Assembly: GCA_016858145.1 (NCBI GenBank)
Contig: JAEHOE010000045.1
Span: forward strand, 620,001-684,000
Length of the DNA stretch: 64,000 bases
Direction of reading: 5' to 3'
Source of the DNA: Edaphochlamys debaryana
Lineage: Eukaryota > Chlorophyta > Chlorophyceae > Chlamydomonadales
In this document: piece by piece, positions 46,201 through 56,405 of the stretch
Layout of the letters: every line of letters starts with the position of its first letter
Position numbering within the stretch: the stretch's first letter is position 1
Notes under the pieces: model-generated
Seen by the model: the letters and a program-made list of their open reading frames with translations, nothing else
Databases searched by the model: none
What the model was told of the DNA's origin: nothing
Position numbers and translations under genes: made by a program

Positions 46201-49200
46201 GGGGCGGGCTGGGCGCCTTGCTCAGCACCGCCTCCGACCCCGAGCTCCGGCAGCAGCTGCAGTCCTCCCACGAGGAGCTGGGCTCGGCTCGCGCGCAGGT
46301 GGCGGACCTGGAGTCGCTGGTCGCGTCGCTGAACGCGGACGTGCGGAAGCTGCGGGGGCAGCTGCGCAGCAGCCGCGACGGCTTGGAGCAGCACGCGGCC
46401 CCGGCGCCGCCGCCAGCCGCCGCCGAGCAGGCGGCGTCGCCCGGCGCGCGCGTCGACTCTGCGGCCTGGAACATGGAGCGGCAGATGCTGCTGCGCACCA
46501 TCTCCTCGATGCAGCAGGAGCTGGAGGAGGCGCAGGCGCAGGCAAACGCGGCCAGCGCCGAGCCGCGGGGCCGCGGCAGCGGTGCCGGAGGCGACGCCGC
46601 CGTGGGCCCTGACGTCATCAAGCGGGCCGCCCTGGCGGATGCCGCCCTGGAGCGGGTTCAGCAGCTGCAGGAGGAGCGAGACGCGGCCGCAGCAGAGGTG
46701 GTCAAGCTGCAGTCGAGCGGCGGCGGCGAGGCCAAGGGCGAGGGTGCGGCGCGTGAGGCCCTGGAGCAACGCGCCGCCGAGGCCGAGGCGGAGGCGGAGC
46801 TGCAGAGCCAGCAGTGCGCGGCGCTGCAGGCTCAGGTGATGCAGCTGCGGGCGGAGCTGGCGGAGGGGGCCACGCAGGGCGCCGCGGCTGACGGCCGCCG
46901 CCACGCCGCCGCCGAGGCGGAGCTCCACGAGCTGAGGCAGCAGCTCATGACCATCGGCGCGGAGCTGCAGGAGGCGCGGGTGCGTGCAGGGCTGCGCTGC
47001 GGGGTTTGTGTGCTGGGCTGGGGATTGCTGGGGCGGGCTTAATGCTGTCCCCAGCGGGCCCTGGCGGGGGTACGGCATGCATTGACCGTCGGTAGATGCT
47101 CCTGGTTGTCACTGCGTGCCGCAGGAGAGTCTGCGCAACGCGGCGGACGCAAACGAGAAACTCGGGGAGCAGGTGCAGGCCGAGCGGCAGCGCGTGGCCG
47201 TAGCCAGGGAGAAGCTGGCGGAGGTCGAGGTGCGCGGGCGGCGCGGGATGGAGAAGGCGCCTTGCCAACGGCGTAGTCAACTTGGTGCATGCCATCTGTG
47301 CTCCCTGCCCGACAGCTGGCCTGATGCACGCCAACCTGCAACTTTACGCACCCACCGCCTGCCCCCTGCCCCTCCCTGCTTGTGCCTCCGTGTGTGCCGC
47401 AGATCCGAGCGCAGCAGGAGCGGGAGCAGCGGTCGCTGATCGCCGAGGGACGCCTGGCCGCCCTCCAGGCGGACGTGGAGCAGTACGCCGAGGAGGCGGT
47501 GGCAACCACCCAGGTGAGTGCATGTGGACATAAGCCTCCTGCCATGCCGCTACCGACCTTTTCTGCACGGTTCCGTCTCCGAGCCCTGCCCTTCGCATCT
47601 CCCTGTGGTCTAAGTCCCGCGTTCTCTGCTGGCCCCGCCCGCTCCAGGCTCTCGCGCAAGTGACCAGCGACAAGGACGCCCTGCAGCACCAGCTGGCAGC
47701 CAAGACCGCGGAGTTGGAGGCGGCGGAGTCGCAGCTGCGCGACGTGCGGGCCGTGGCTGGAGAGCTGCAGACCGAAGTGGCTGAGCTGCAGGCGCGTGGG
47801 GAGGAGCTACGGGCCCTGTTGGCAGAGACGCAGGCGCAGCGGGAGGCAGCCGACGCGCGGGCGAACAGTGTGGCCGCAGCCCAGGCGGCCGATTCCGAGG
47901 CGGCGTTCGGGGCTTCCGCGGACGCCGCTGCTCAGGCACAGGCCGCGCTGGCGGAGGCGCGGGCGGTGGCAACCGCGGCCCGGGACCGGGCGTCGCTGCT
48001 TGAGGCTGAGGTTGTGGGTGCCGCGGAGGACGGTGACGCTTTCCGACAGCAGGCAGAGTCAGCGGAGGCGGCCCTGGCGGAGGCGCAGCGGGAGGCGGTG
48101 CAGCTGGTGGCGCAGCTTGAGGCGGCGGAGGCAGCGCTGGAGGCAGCGCAGCAGCACGCGGCGGGGCTGGAGGCAGAGGCTCGCGACCTGCGCACCGCCC
48201 TGGCGGCGGAGGAGGCGGTGCAGGAGACGCTGCGGGGCCAGGTGGAGCGGCTGGAGGTGGAGCTGGAGGCGCAGGCGGCACTGGCGGAGGTCCGCGGGGA
48301 GCGGGCGGAGGAGGTCGAGGCGGCACTGGCGGAGGCGGAGCAGCGCAGCTCCGCCTCCGCCCGCGCCTCCGCCACGCGAGACCAGCCAGCCTTTGCGGCC
48401 GCCGACGCCGCCCGGGCCGACGCCGCGGCGGCTCGCAGCCGCGCGTCTGATGCAGAGGCGGCCCTGGCGGAGCTCCGCCTCGCTCTGGCCAAGGCGGAGG
48501 CGGCGCACGCGCTGGCGGACCGGCGCGCCGCGGAGCTGGAGGCTCGGGCGCATCGGGCGACGGCGGCGGAGACCGCGGCGAGGCGCGAGGCCGAGCGGGC
48601 GGAGCGGCTGCAGGCGCAGGCCGAGCGGGACCTGGCGGAGGCGGAGGCGCGGCTGCAGGACGCCATGCGCAGCGCCGAGGAGGAGTCGGCGCAGCGGCTG
48701 GAGCTGGAGGAGCGGCTGACGGCGGTGGAGGCGGCGCGGGGCGGGGATGCGGACGCAGCCGGGGACGCCGACTCTGAGCGCGAAACGCTGCGGGCTCAGG
48801 TGCGAGAGCTCCAGCGGCAGCTGCAGGCCGGCAGCAGCCCCGCCACACTCGGCTCCCCGCCGGCCTACGCCACCGTCGGCTTCGGCTCCGGCTCCGACGG
48901 CGCAGCGGACCAGGTGGCCTCTCTGCGGGCGGAACGGGCCCGGCTTCTGGCTGACGTGGCCCGCCTGCAGGCGGACGTCGAGGCCGCCCGAGCCGACTCC
49001 GCCCGCGGCTCGAGCCCGGGCTCATCCCCCGCCGCTCAGCCCCGCCCCAACGCGGCTGAGCAGGCGGCTCGGGTCTCGGAGCTGCAGGCGCAGCTGGCGG
49101 CGTCGGCTGCGGAGCTGGCGGCAGTGCGGGGGGAGCTGGCCTCGGCCCGCATGGAGCTGGGCCTGCGCGGGGAGCTGCTGGCGGCCAAGGAGCGGTCGCT

Positions 49201-51702
49201 GGGCAGCCTGCAGGAGACCGTGGATGCGCTCAAGATGGCGCTGCAGGCCACCACGGCGGTGAGGCGGTCGGGGTGGGCGGGTGCTGTGTGGGGAGTGCTG
49301 GAGGGTTCAGGGCTGCGGGAAGGCGCTTGGCTTGGTGTTGCGGTCGAGGGCAATGGGATAGCTGGCTGATAGTACAGTTGGGGGCATCTGCTGACACCCA
49401 GGCCCTGCTCTGCGTCCCTGTGTTTGCCCGCAGCCCCAGCGCGCCAGCACCGCCGGCTCGCCTCGGGCGCTGGCGTTGGCCGACGAGGCCGCTGCCGGCA
49501 TGGACGAGGCCGTGGGCGGGCAGCTGCAGCAGTACCGCGGCTCCGTGACCTCCCTGGAGCACAAGTTTGCCGACAGCGCCCGCACCATCAGGCGCCTGGA
49601 GGAGCAGGTGGGTGGGGCGCGCACTGGACGAGGCGGGAGCAGCTTCATGTGTGGAGTTGCCTTGGTGTTTCTGCGGGCAGCTTGAGAAATGGGGGCCCTG
49701 GGCTCACGTGGTATGTCCTGGCCGCAGGTGGCGTCTCTGGAGTCGCGGCTGACGGAGGGCGGCAGTGGGACCAGGAGGCCGCCGCCGGCGTCAGAGGCGG
49801 CAGCCTCAGACGCGGCGGAGGGCTCGCCATCCTCGCTCGGCGCTGAGCGCACCATTCGCGAGCTGCGCACACGCCTCAGCGAGCAGGACGCAGAGGTAAG
49901 CGCCATGCACGTCTTGGGCTCCCGCCGCCCACCACCTTCCTACCGCTTCCCCCCTCCCGGACTCACATGCACTCAACCTTGCCGCCCTCCACTTCCCCAG
50001 ATGTCCCGCCTCCTCCGTGAGCTGGACCTCACCCGCAGCCAGATCGCCAGCAACGCCCGCCTGGCCGCCGCCAACGCAGCCGCCGCCGCCGTCTCCGCCT
50101 CGGTCAACCTCGGCCCCGGCCCCGCTGCCGCCGGCGGCGCGGGCGGCGCCGCCAGCGTGCACGAGCTGCAGATGCAGATCCTGCAGTGGCGGTCGTGGGG
50201 CGAGGACGCTCACGCCCGGTACCAGTCCAAGAAGGAGGCGGTGCGGCGGCTCAAGGAGCAGATGGCGGCGGAGCAGCAGCGGGGCGCAGAGGAGGCCGCG
50301 CGCATGCAGGCGCGGCTGGAGGCGGCCTGTCAGCGCCTCGCCCGCCTGGCCACGGTGAGCCGCCCTTGCCACCTCCACTTCGCTGAGGTTCACACCGTGT
50401 TGCACATGCCACGCCACCAGCTCACCGCCGCATGACTTCCCCGCTACTCCTGACAGCCTTCACCTTTCTTGACCCGTGCGTTGGTGCCTCGCTCTCCCTC
50501 GCAGGACCTGGGCTCGGCGCTGCACCGCTGCATCTCGCTCGACCTGCAGCCGCTGTCCGCCAGCGTGCTCACAGCCAGCCCGCGCACGCAGCTGCAGCTG
50601 GGCGGCAGCGGGGACGCGCCCTCGGACGTGAATGCCCTGGCGGCGCTGGTAGCCCGGCAGGGAGCGGCCCTGGTGGAGGCACTCGAGACTGCACTGGTGA
50701 GCCGGCTGACGGGCCCACCTGTAGGGGCGCGAAAGGAGCGGTGTTGATGCGGCGGGTGCTCGAATGGGCACAACGCTACCGCAGCACCGCAGATGATGCT
50801 CCTCCTAGTCACAAGCGCAATACCTCAGTTCAGCTTCGTCCCCCGTGTTGCCTCGTCCGCAGGAGCAAGCCACTGCGGCCCGCGACGACCGCGCCCTGCT
50901 CGAGTCCAAGCTGGCGCACCGCCAGGCCGTACTGGACGAGCTGCGGGCGCAGGTGGCACGGAACCAGGCCCCGGGCCGACCGGCTGCGGCCGCCCTTGGG
51001 GCGTTCACGCTCTCCTCCCGCGCCTCGCCTCCGCCGGCTGGGGCAGAGGCCTCGCCGCGCTCGCCCCGCGATGCGGCGGGGGCGGTAGGCTCTGGTGCGC
51101 GGTCGCCCGGCCGCGGCGGTGGCGGCGGTGTGCCACCCACCACCCTGGCCCAAGACCTGGCCGCGCTCTCGGCGCAGCAGGCGGGCCTGCGCACCACGCT
51201 GCAGCACTTCGAGGCGGCGGCGGGGCAGCCCTACACCAACGGCCGCTCCAGGTCGCCTGGAGCGTGGGCCGCGGGCCGCACGCCTGGGGCGTCGGGCGGC
51301 TACACCTGGACGGGGTCGCGCGGCGCTGGCTCGGCCGACGCCTCGCACCTCACTGCTGGGGGCAGAGAGCCGGGTGCGGCCGGCAGCAACATGCTGGGCC
51401 TCTTGTCCGCCGGGCGGGCGGAGGCCGTCGGGATGGTGGGAGTCGGCGGAGGCATAGGAGCAGCGCAGGGCTACGTATCCCGGGCGGCAGGCTCTTTGGG
51501 GCTCGGCGCAGGGTACGGGGCCTACGACACGGGCAGATCGACAGCGGCGCGCGACACGGCAGGGGTGGTGCCGCTGCTGTCGCCCACTCGGCTGCAGAGC
51601 CTCAGCACCGGGGCGCCGGGGGCAGGCAGCGGGTCAGGCGTGGGGTACGGGGGGATGGGGCTTGCGCGGGGCTACGCACGTGCTGCGGGGCCGGGCCTTT
51701 GA
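40288..51702 (+). CDS. Giant acidic coiled-coil protein of unknown function
   Basis: About fifteen exons give roughly 3,050 residues. Exons 40288-40639, 40791-41027 and 41209-44428 were checked in frame; later exons start near 44589, 44793, 45212, 45924, 47125, 47402, 47647, 49434, 49727, 50001, 50505 and 50863. Start MEWRGPAFGFGAHEPTQDDF. The first ~1,200 residues are disordered and very acidic (EEEDEEDEDEDEGQ near 41,260), with Ser-Gly-Ala stretches and a His-rich patch (HGHHRHGHGHRHH near 44,190). A short conserved-looking segment, VDLSQYKPNERGTWVYDEG, lies at 44,815. From 45,212 to 50,990 the protein is mostly Ala/Glu/Gln/Leu/Arg heptad coiled coil with few prolines. Segment 46,000-46,080 (VLLIKLAKLVSWGCEAAW) is less repetitive. 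The tail is Gly/Ser/Tyr-rich and ends RAAGPGL. The layout recalls golgins, centrosomal and flagellar-base proteins, but I recognise no family and assign no role. Confidence 0.78.
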
Positions 51703-53813
51703 TGCAGTGGACGAGGGGGTGAAGGAGGTGTGCGTACAGAGTGGGGACGGCGAGGGCCGTGAAGGTTAACCCGATGCAGAGGTGACCTGGCAGATCATGG
51801 ATGGACTGTGAAGATCAGTGGATGCCTGCCAGCCTTAACTAGAAGGACTTGAGCCGGCGAACCGGGGGTCCGGGGCACACTTATGGGGCGACAATCATGG
51901 TGGAGGCCGGAGGAGGGAAGTAATTCCTCCCAAGGGTGACGGGGAGGTTGCGACAAGCGGGGCGCCCCCAAGGGGGTGGAAAACGAGGGCTGAGCCAGCC
52001 CCCCACCCGCTCTTAGGCGAGACAACACTAGACGTGATGGGGCTTTACGGGGCAACTCAAGATGGGTTTATTTGACACGACAGGCGTGCTGCCTGGCGGA
52101 CTTCTATACCCCTGCAACAAGGGCAGAAGCGCATAGTCGTGACAGAGTGGGCTCACGCCCAGGGGTGACGCCCTGACGGGCTGCTGCAGGTGTGTGCTTG
52201 CGTAAATGGCGGCGAGACCTGGGTCTAAGTTGCTCAGCGCCTGGGGGAAAGGGGGAGACGAGGTTACGCGACAATATGGGTGTCAGCTTCCTCGAAGCTG
52301 GAAAAAGGGCTGAGCCCTAGAATGTCTGGGCAGCGGTATATGCGTGCAGGCACGGTGCAAAGCGCGGGGCCGTGTGGCGCGCTCCGCGCGAAGCTTCGGG
52401 GGGACAGGGGGCCGAGGATGGACGCGGGGCGAAACACATTTCCACGCCGACTGGCGACAAAGTGTTGCCCGTACTTCCTCCTCGACGGATCTGAGTTGCA
52501 GGAGGTAAGATAGCAACATCGCGCTCGGTCCGGGCTTGGTCGGCGAGGTTTGACCGAAGTCGGCACCACAGCCATCCTCGCAACAGCCGTGCCCAAACTT
52601 GTCGAAACTACCTCGCTATTAGCTTCAAAGTGTTAGATATCTATCGAAACGAATGTCCGAATTGCTCTTTGGGCTATGGGTGCGAGCTGGTGCGACTGCC
52701 TTGCCAACATGTTGAGTTCGCGTAGGGTCGATAACTTTCCCTGCTCTTAATCACAAGCGATAGGGATAAGGAAACGAAAGCTTGTGGCATCGCGGGCTAG
52801 GCGTGAATCGCATGTTTATGTGTGACGCAGGCACGCAGGCACGCCAACACGGGGTAATCCTGGGGGGCTTCGCCGCCCGAAGAGCCTAACGGCGGCGGCT
52901 CAGCCCAAAAAGCAAGGCCGGGGGAGCTCCCTCGGAGGCATGTAGATGGCACACGGGTTGATCTCGGCCTTAAGATGGCTCGCGGGTAAGGCTCCAGTAC
53001 GCTCCAGGAGCCTCCACAAGCCCTCTTCCCTGGGTGAGGACTGTCGTGGCGTATTACGTCTTGCCCTGTTTCGTGCGCCCGCAAAATGGTCATGGGGCAC
53101 GGGGGTGTAACACAGGATTCCAGCACTACCAGCGTGCCCGGTCAACCTGACATGGCCGCCAGGGTACCGCTGTGCCGCCTGGTGCAGTAGGCTGGGAATC
53201 GAGAGCCTAGGCTCGTCCTGTGCAGCCGTGCCAGCTGAGGGCAGGCGGAGGACGGGTTGGCCGTCTCATCCCGATAAGCACCCCGGTGGGTAGGCCCTCA
53301 GGGCGAGAGTGTGTCTCAGCCTATGCTAAGCCTTCTCCTGTCGACGGAGAACTACAGAGCTGCCCGGCCATCCCGACATGCCGACACCCACCCGCACTGG
53401 CAGGTGCCAGTCCCCAATCCGACTCGAGAGGTCCGCGCACTGGAAGCTGAGCTGGTCTAGGTATCATCGCTTTCATTGGCCTTCCTGCAATGGCCGTCGC
53501 GCGAGTCTTCCGCGGGCATCGGTTCACACGCTGCTTGCACGCGCGCGCGCGTGCCCGCGCTCTGCCCTCGCCCGATACGCGCCTGTTTTGACCGCGTGCG
53601 GAGACTGTCGCGATGCAACGCGTGCTCTCAGTCGCAAGCGACCCGCTAGCAGGTGCTTGCAAAGCGAGATGGCGACCGTTGCCGATCGGCTCTGCCGTAC
53701 TACTTTCGAGATTGGCGCGCGCGAGAGTGCTTGTAGTTCGCGCTCGCGGCAGGTCGCTTCAATCCACGAGCTCTTTCACCCAGACCCCGTCGATTCACAC
53801 CCAGCGAACTAAG
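51703..53813. other. Intergenic region of mixed composition
   Basis: No gene is supported. The left part holds the 3' untranslated region of the coiled-coil gene. The stretch ~52,020-53,150 is less GC-rich, has direct repeats such as GCAGGCACGCAGGCACGCC near 52,829 and contains a minus-strand 81-codon frame (53,145-52,900) without recognised motifs. It may be an old mobile-element remnant, but I cannot name one. The right end is the LHCBM promoter and leader, including a short CG-alternating tract near 53,538. Confidence 0.45.
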
Positions 53814-55185
53814 ATGGCCTTCGCCCTCGCTTCCCGTGGCGCTCTGCGCGTGGTGGCCGCTAAGACCTCCAAGGGCGCTCCGGCCAAGAAGGCCGCGGCC
53901 AAGGTCAGCGCGCGTTGCACGGCCAGGCCAAGGGTGTCGCCTAGCTTTCCGCGACCTGCCCATGTAACGTCGGAATGCCCATGCCTTTCTGCTTGCAGCC
54001 CGCCAAGGCTGCCTCGAGCGGCCCCACCTTCTATGGCCCCGACCGCGCCAAGTTCCTGGGTGAGCAGCGGGTCTTGAGGGAGGAGCTAGCTTTCGCGAGC
54101 GAGTCGACACCGAAACGATGCCTGGCCGCTCGGGGCTTTTTCGGTTAGGGCAGCGCCAAGGGCCGGCCGAGCTCAGGGACCAGTCGCTGCCATCCGGCTA
54201 GCCGTCTAGCTTGAAGCGCGCTTCCAGGGCTCGCTGACTTGTGCAAGCATATATATGCGCTGGCAAGATCGGTCGGTCGCTGGCGCTGGCAGAGTCTCAC
54301 CCGGGCTGGAGCAGTCAGCTCGGTCGCTGATTCAGTCGCTCAGGAACCTAAACCGTGTCGCACCGTGCCGGCCTTCACCCGCCCTCCAGGTCCCTTCTCC
54401 TCCAACACCCCCGCCTACCTGACCGGCGAGTTCCCCGGCGACTACGGCTGGGACACCGCCGGTCTGTCGGCTGACCCCGAGACCTTCAAGCGCTACCGCG
54501 AGCTTGAGGTGATCCACGCCCGCTGGGCCATGCTCGGCGCCCTGGGCTGCGTCTTCCCCGAGCTGCTCGCCAAGAACGGCGTTGCCTTCGGCGAGGCCGT
54601 GTGGTTCAAGGCCGGTGCCCAGATCTTCTCGGACGATGGCCTGAACTACCTGGGCAGCTCGTCCCTCGTCCACGCCTCCAACATCATCGCCACCGTGGCT
54701 TGCCAGGTGGGAAGGGATGCTGCTGTGTACTTCTGCCCTACCGTAGCGCTGTCGTGCGATACCCTGTTGCGGGGCAACGGCCGTGGGCCAGGCTATGGTG
54801 TACAAGCTGTGTTGCCTGGGCCCTGTGACCTCCTCACCTGACCCTCCTCTATCCTTGCTTGGGCCCTTCCCCGCTCCAGGTGATCCTGATGGGCCTGATC
54901 GAGGGCTACCGCATCAACGGCGGCCCCGCGGGTGAGGGCCTGGACCCCCTGTACCCCGGCGAGTCGTTCGACCCCCTCGGCCTGGCCGCCGACCCCGACA
55001 CCCTGGCCGAGCTCAAGGTGAAGGAGCTCAAGAACGGCCGCCTGGCCATGTTCTCGATGTTCGGCTTCTTCGTCCAGGCCATCGTGACCGGCAAGGGCCC
55101 CCTGGCCAACCTGGACGACCACCTGGCCAACCCCACCGTGAACAACGCGTTCGCCTCGGCGACCAAGTTCACCCCCACGGCGTAA
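53814..55185 (+). CDS. LHCBM: Major light-harvesting chlorophyll a/b-binding protein of LHCII
   Basis: This thylakoid membrane protein binds chlorophyll a, chlorophyll b and carotenoids and forms the trimeric antenna of photosystem II. Four exons join in frame: 53814-53903, 53999-54059, 54390-54706 and 54880-55185, encoding 257 aa. The N-terminal [15 protein letters not shown] is a typical algal plastid transit peptide, followed by a Lys/Ala-rich stretch. Helix 1 carries [16 protein letters not shown], with the ExxHxRWAM chlorophyll-binding motif. Helix 2 lies around [20 protein letters not shown]. Helix 3 carries [20 protein letters not shown], with the matching ExxNGRLAM motif. The C-terminus ends TKFTPTA, as in type I LHCBM proteins. 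[20 protein letters not shown] is the conserved lumen-facing loop. Which LHCBM number it corresponds to cannot be decided here. A closely related gene lies 8.5 kb downstream in the opposite orientation. Confidence 0.97.
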
Positions 55186-56405
55186 ATGTTTTCCCTGGAG
55201 CTTGGAGGCCATTGGCTGGCTGTTGATGTTTAGGAGCCTTTGCTGGTTTGCTGTTCTGGGTCCGTCCCGGATGCTCAAATTTTGGGGGCTAGTGGCGCAC
55301 GTCGCCAGCCCTTGTTGTCTCCGCAGGAGAGTGAGCGAGTTAGCTTGACCAGTGCCCCATAGCGTCTGCGCGTTGACCTTGACGGATGATCTGAACTTGG
55401 CCGAAGGACAGAGAAGACCAAATCGTGTCGTCCGAAGGCTGTCTCCATTTGTGTCTTTCATACCTCGGGTGGTTCACACCTCGTGTAACTCCCGATCTTC
55501 CGCATCCCGTGTTTCCCTTGTCACCGGCTGCCACGAATGGGACCCTCTCTCCTAGCGTCTGCACACGTGCCGTGGCAGCCGAGCCATCATCTCCACCTGA
55601 CAGCTTGCACAGGTCCACGGGTTGCTGGCCGTGTCCTGTGTCCTCCCCTGAGCATCTCGCGCATAGCGTAGGGTCATGCCGTCGTGGTGAGCTACCTTAC
55701 CTGTCGTCGTCGTCCGGACTGAGCTGCACGGCCCCTGCTAGCTGTCTGTCTCCGTCTGCTTTTACGTGGTCCGGTGGTAAAGTCCAGTGGTCTACAACCA
55801 CAAGAAGTTCTGGTCACTTAGTACTGTACACGAGCGGCATGCCCTTGCATCCACCTGGGAGTCATCAGCTTCTCAAGCGCAAGCACACCCACTTCTCTCC
55901 TCCAACCGATGCCGGCACCTCTTAACCTGCGTATGTAGACTCTGCACTACTCCGCCCATGCAACCGGCACCCCGCAATCTATGGCCTCACACGCCTTCTG
56001 GCGTTGCACGCCTTTCATCATCCTGTACATGTTGCCTTACCACCGCTTCCCCATACGGAGCCCGACTCCTTCCCGTGGCCCCGTGGGAGAAAGGAGACAC
56101 GGGAGACGATTTACGCGAAAAGCAGGTCAGCAAAGTGCAACGAGTGCACTGGTCGGCAACTACCGCCGTATAGAAAGGAGGTGGAACGCCGGCGCGAGAG
56201 CTCAGCCGGACGCGCCATGGAGACATTGGAGACCAAAGAGAGACGGAGGCCTTGCCCACTCAGTGATCAGCAGCCCAGCCCCCACAAAAGTCAGCCTGCA
56301 GACCTGCGCCGGTTACAACACGCAGTCCATCCGCATACGCGGCCCTGCCCTGCCCGTCCACCTGGCCCCGGCCCTGTCGTGCTGCTGCGCCTGCGTCCCC
56401 ACGCC
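55186..56405. other. Convergent intergenic region
   Basis: It holds the LHCBM 3' untranslated region up to about 55,500 and, at the right, the 3' end of the BSD-domain gene (TTACA at 56,313-56,317 is one possible signal). In between I see no coding or repeat structure. Confidence 0.5.
55484..55488 (+). terminator. Candidate LHCBM polyadenylation signal
   Basis: TGTAA lies about 300 bases past the LHCBM stop codon, where chlamydomonad polyadenylation signals are expected. Confidence 0.55.

Noticed and set aside
52900..53145. 81-codon minus-strand frame between the coiled-coil and LHCBM genes
   Set aside because: Its composition is somewhat protein-like, but there is no family match I can name, no splice support, and it lies in repeat-like surroundings.
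54243..54256. TATA-like element GCATATATATGC
   Set aside because: It lies in the second intron of the LHCBM gene, far downstream of the start codon, so it is not that gene's promoter.
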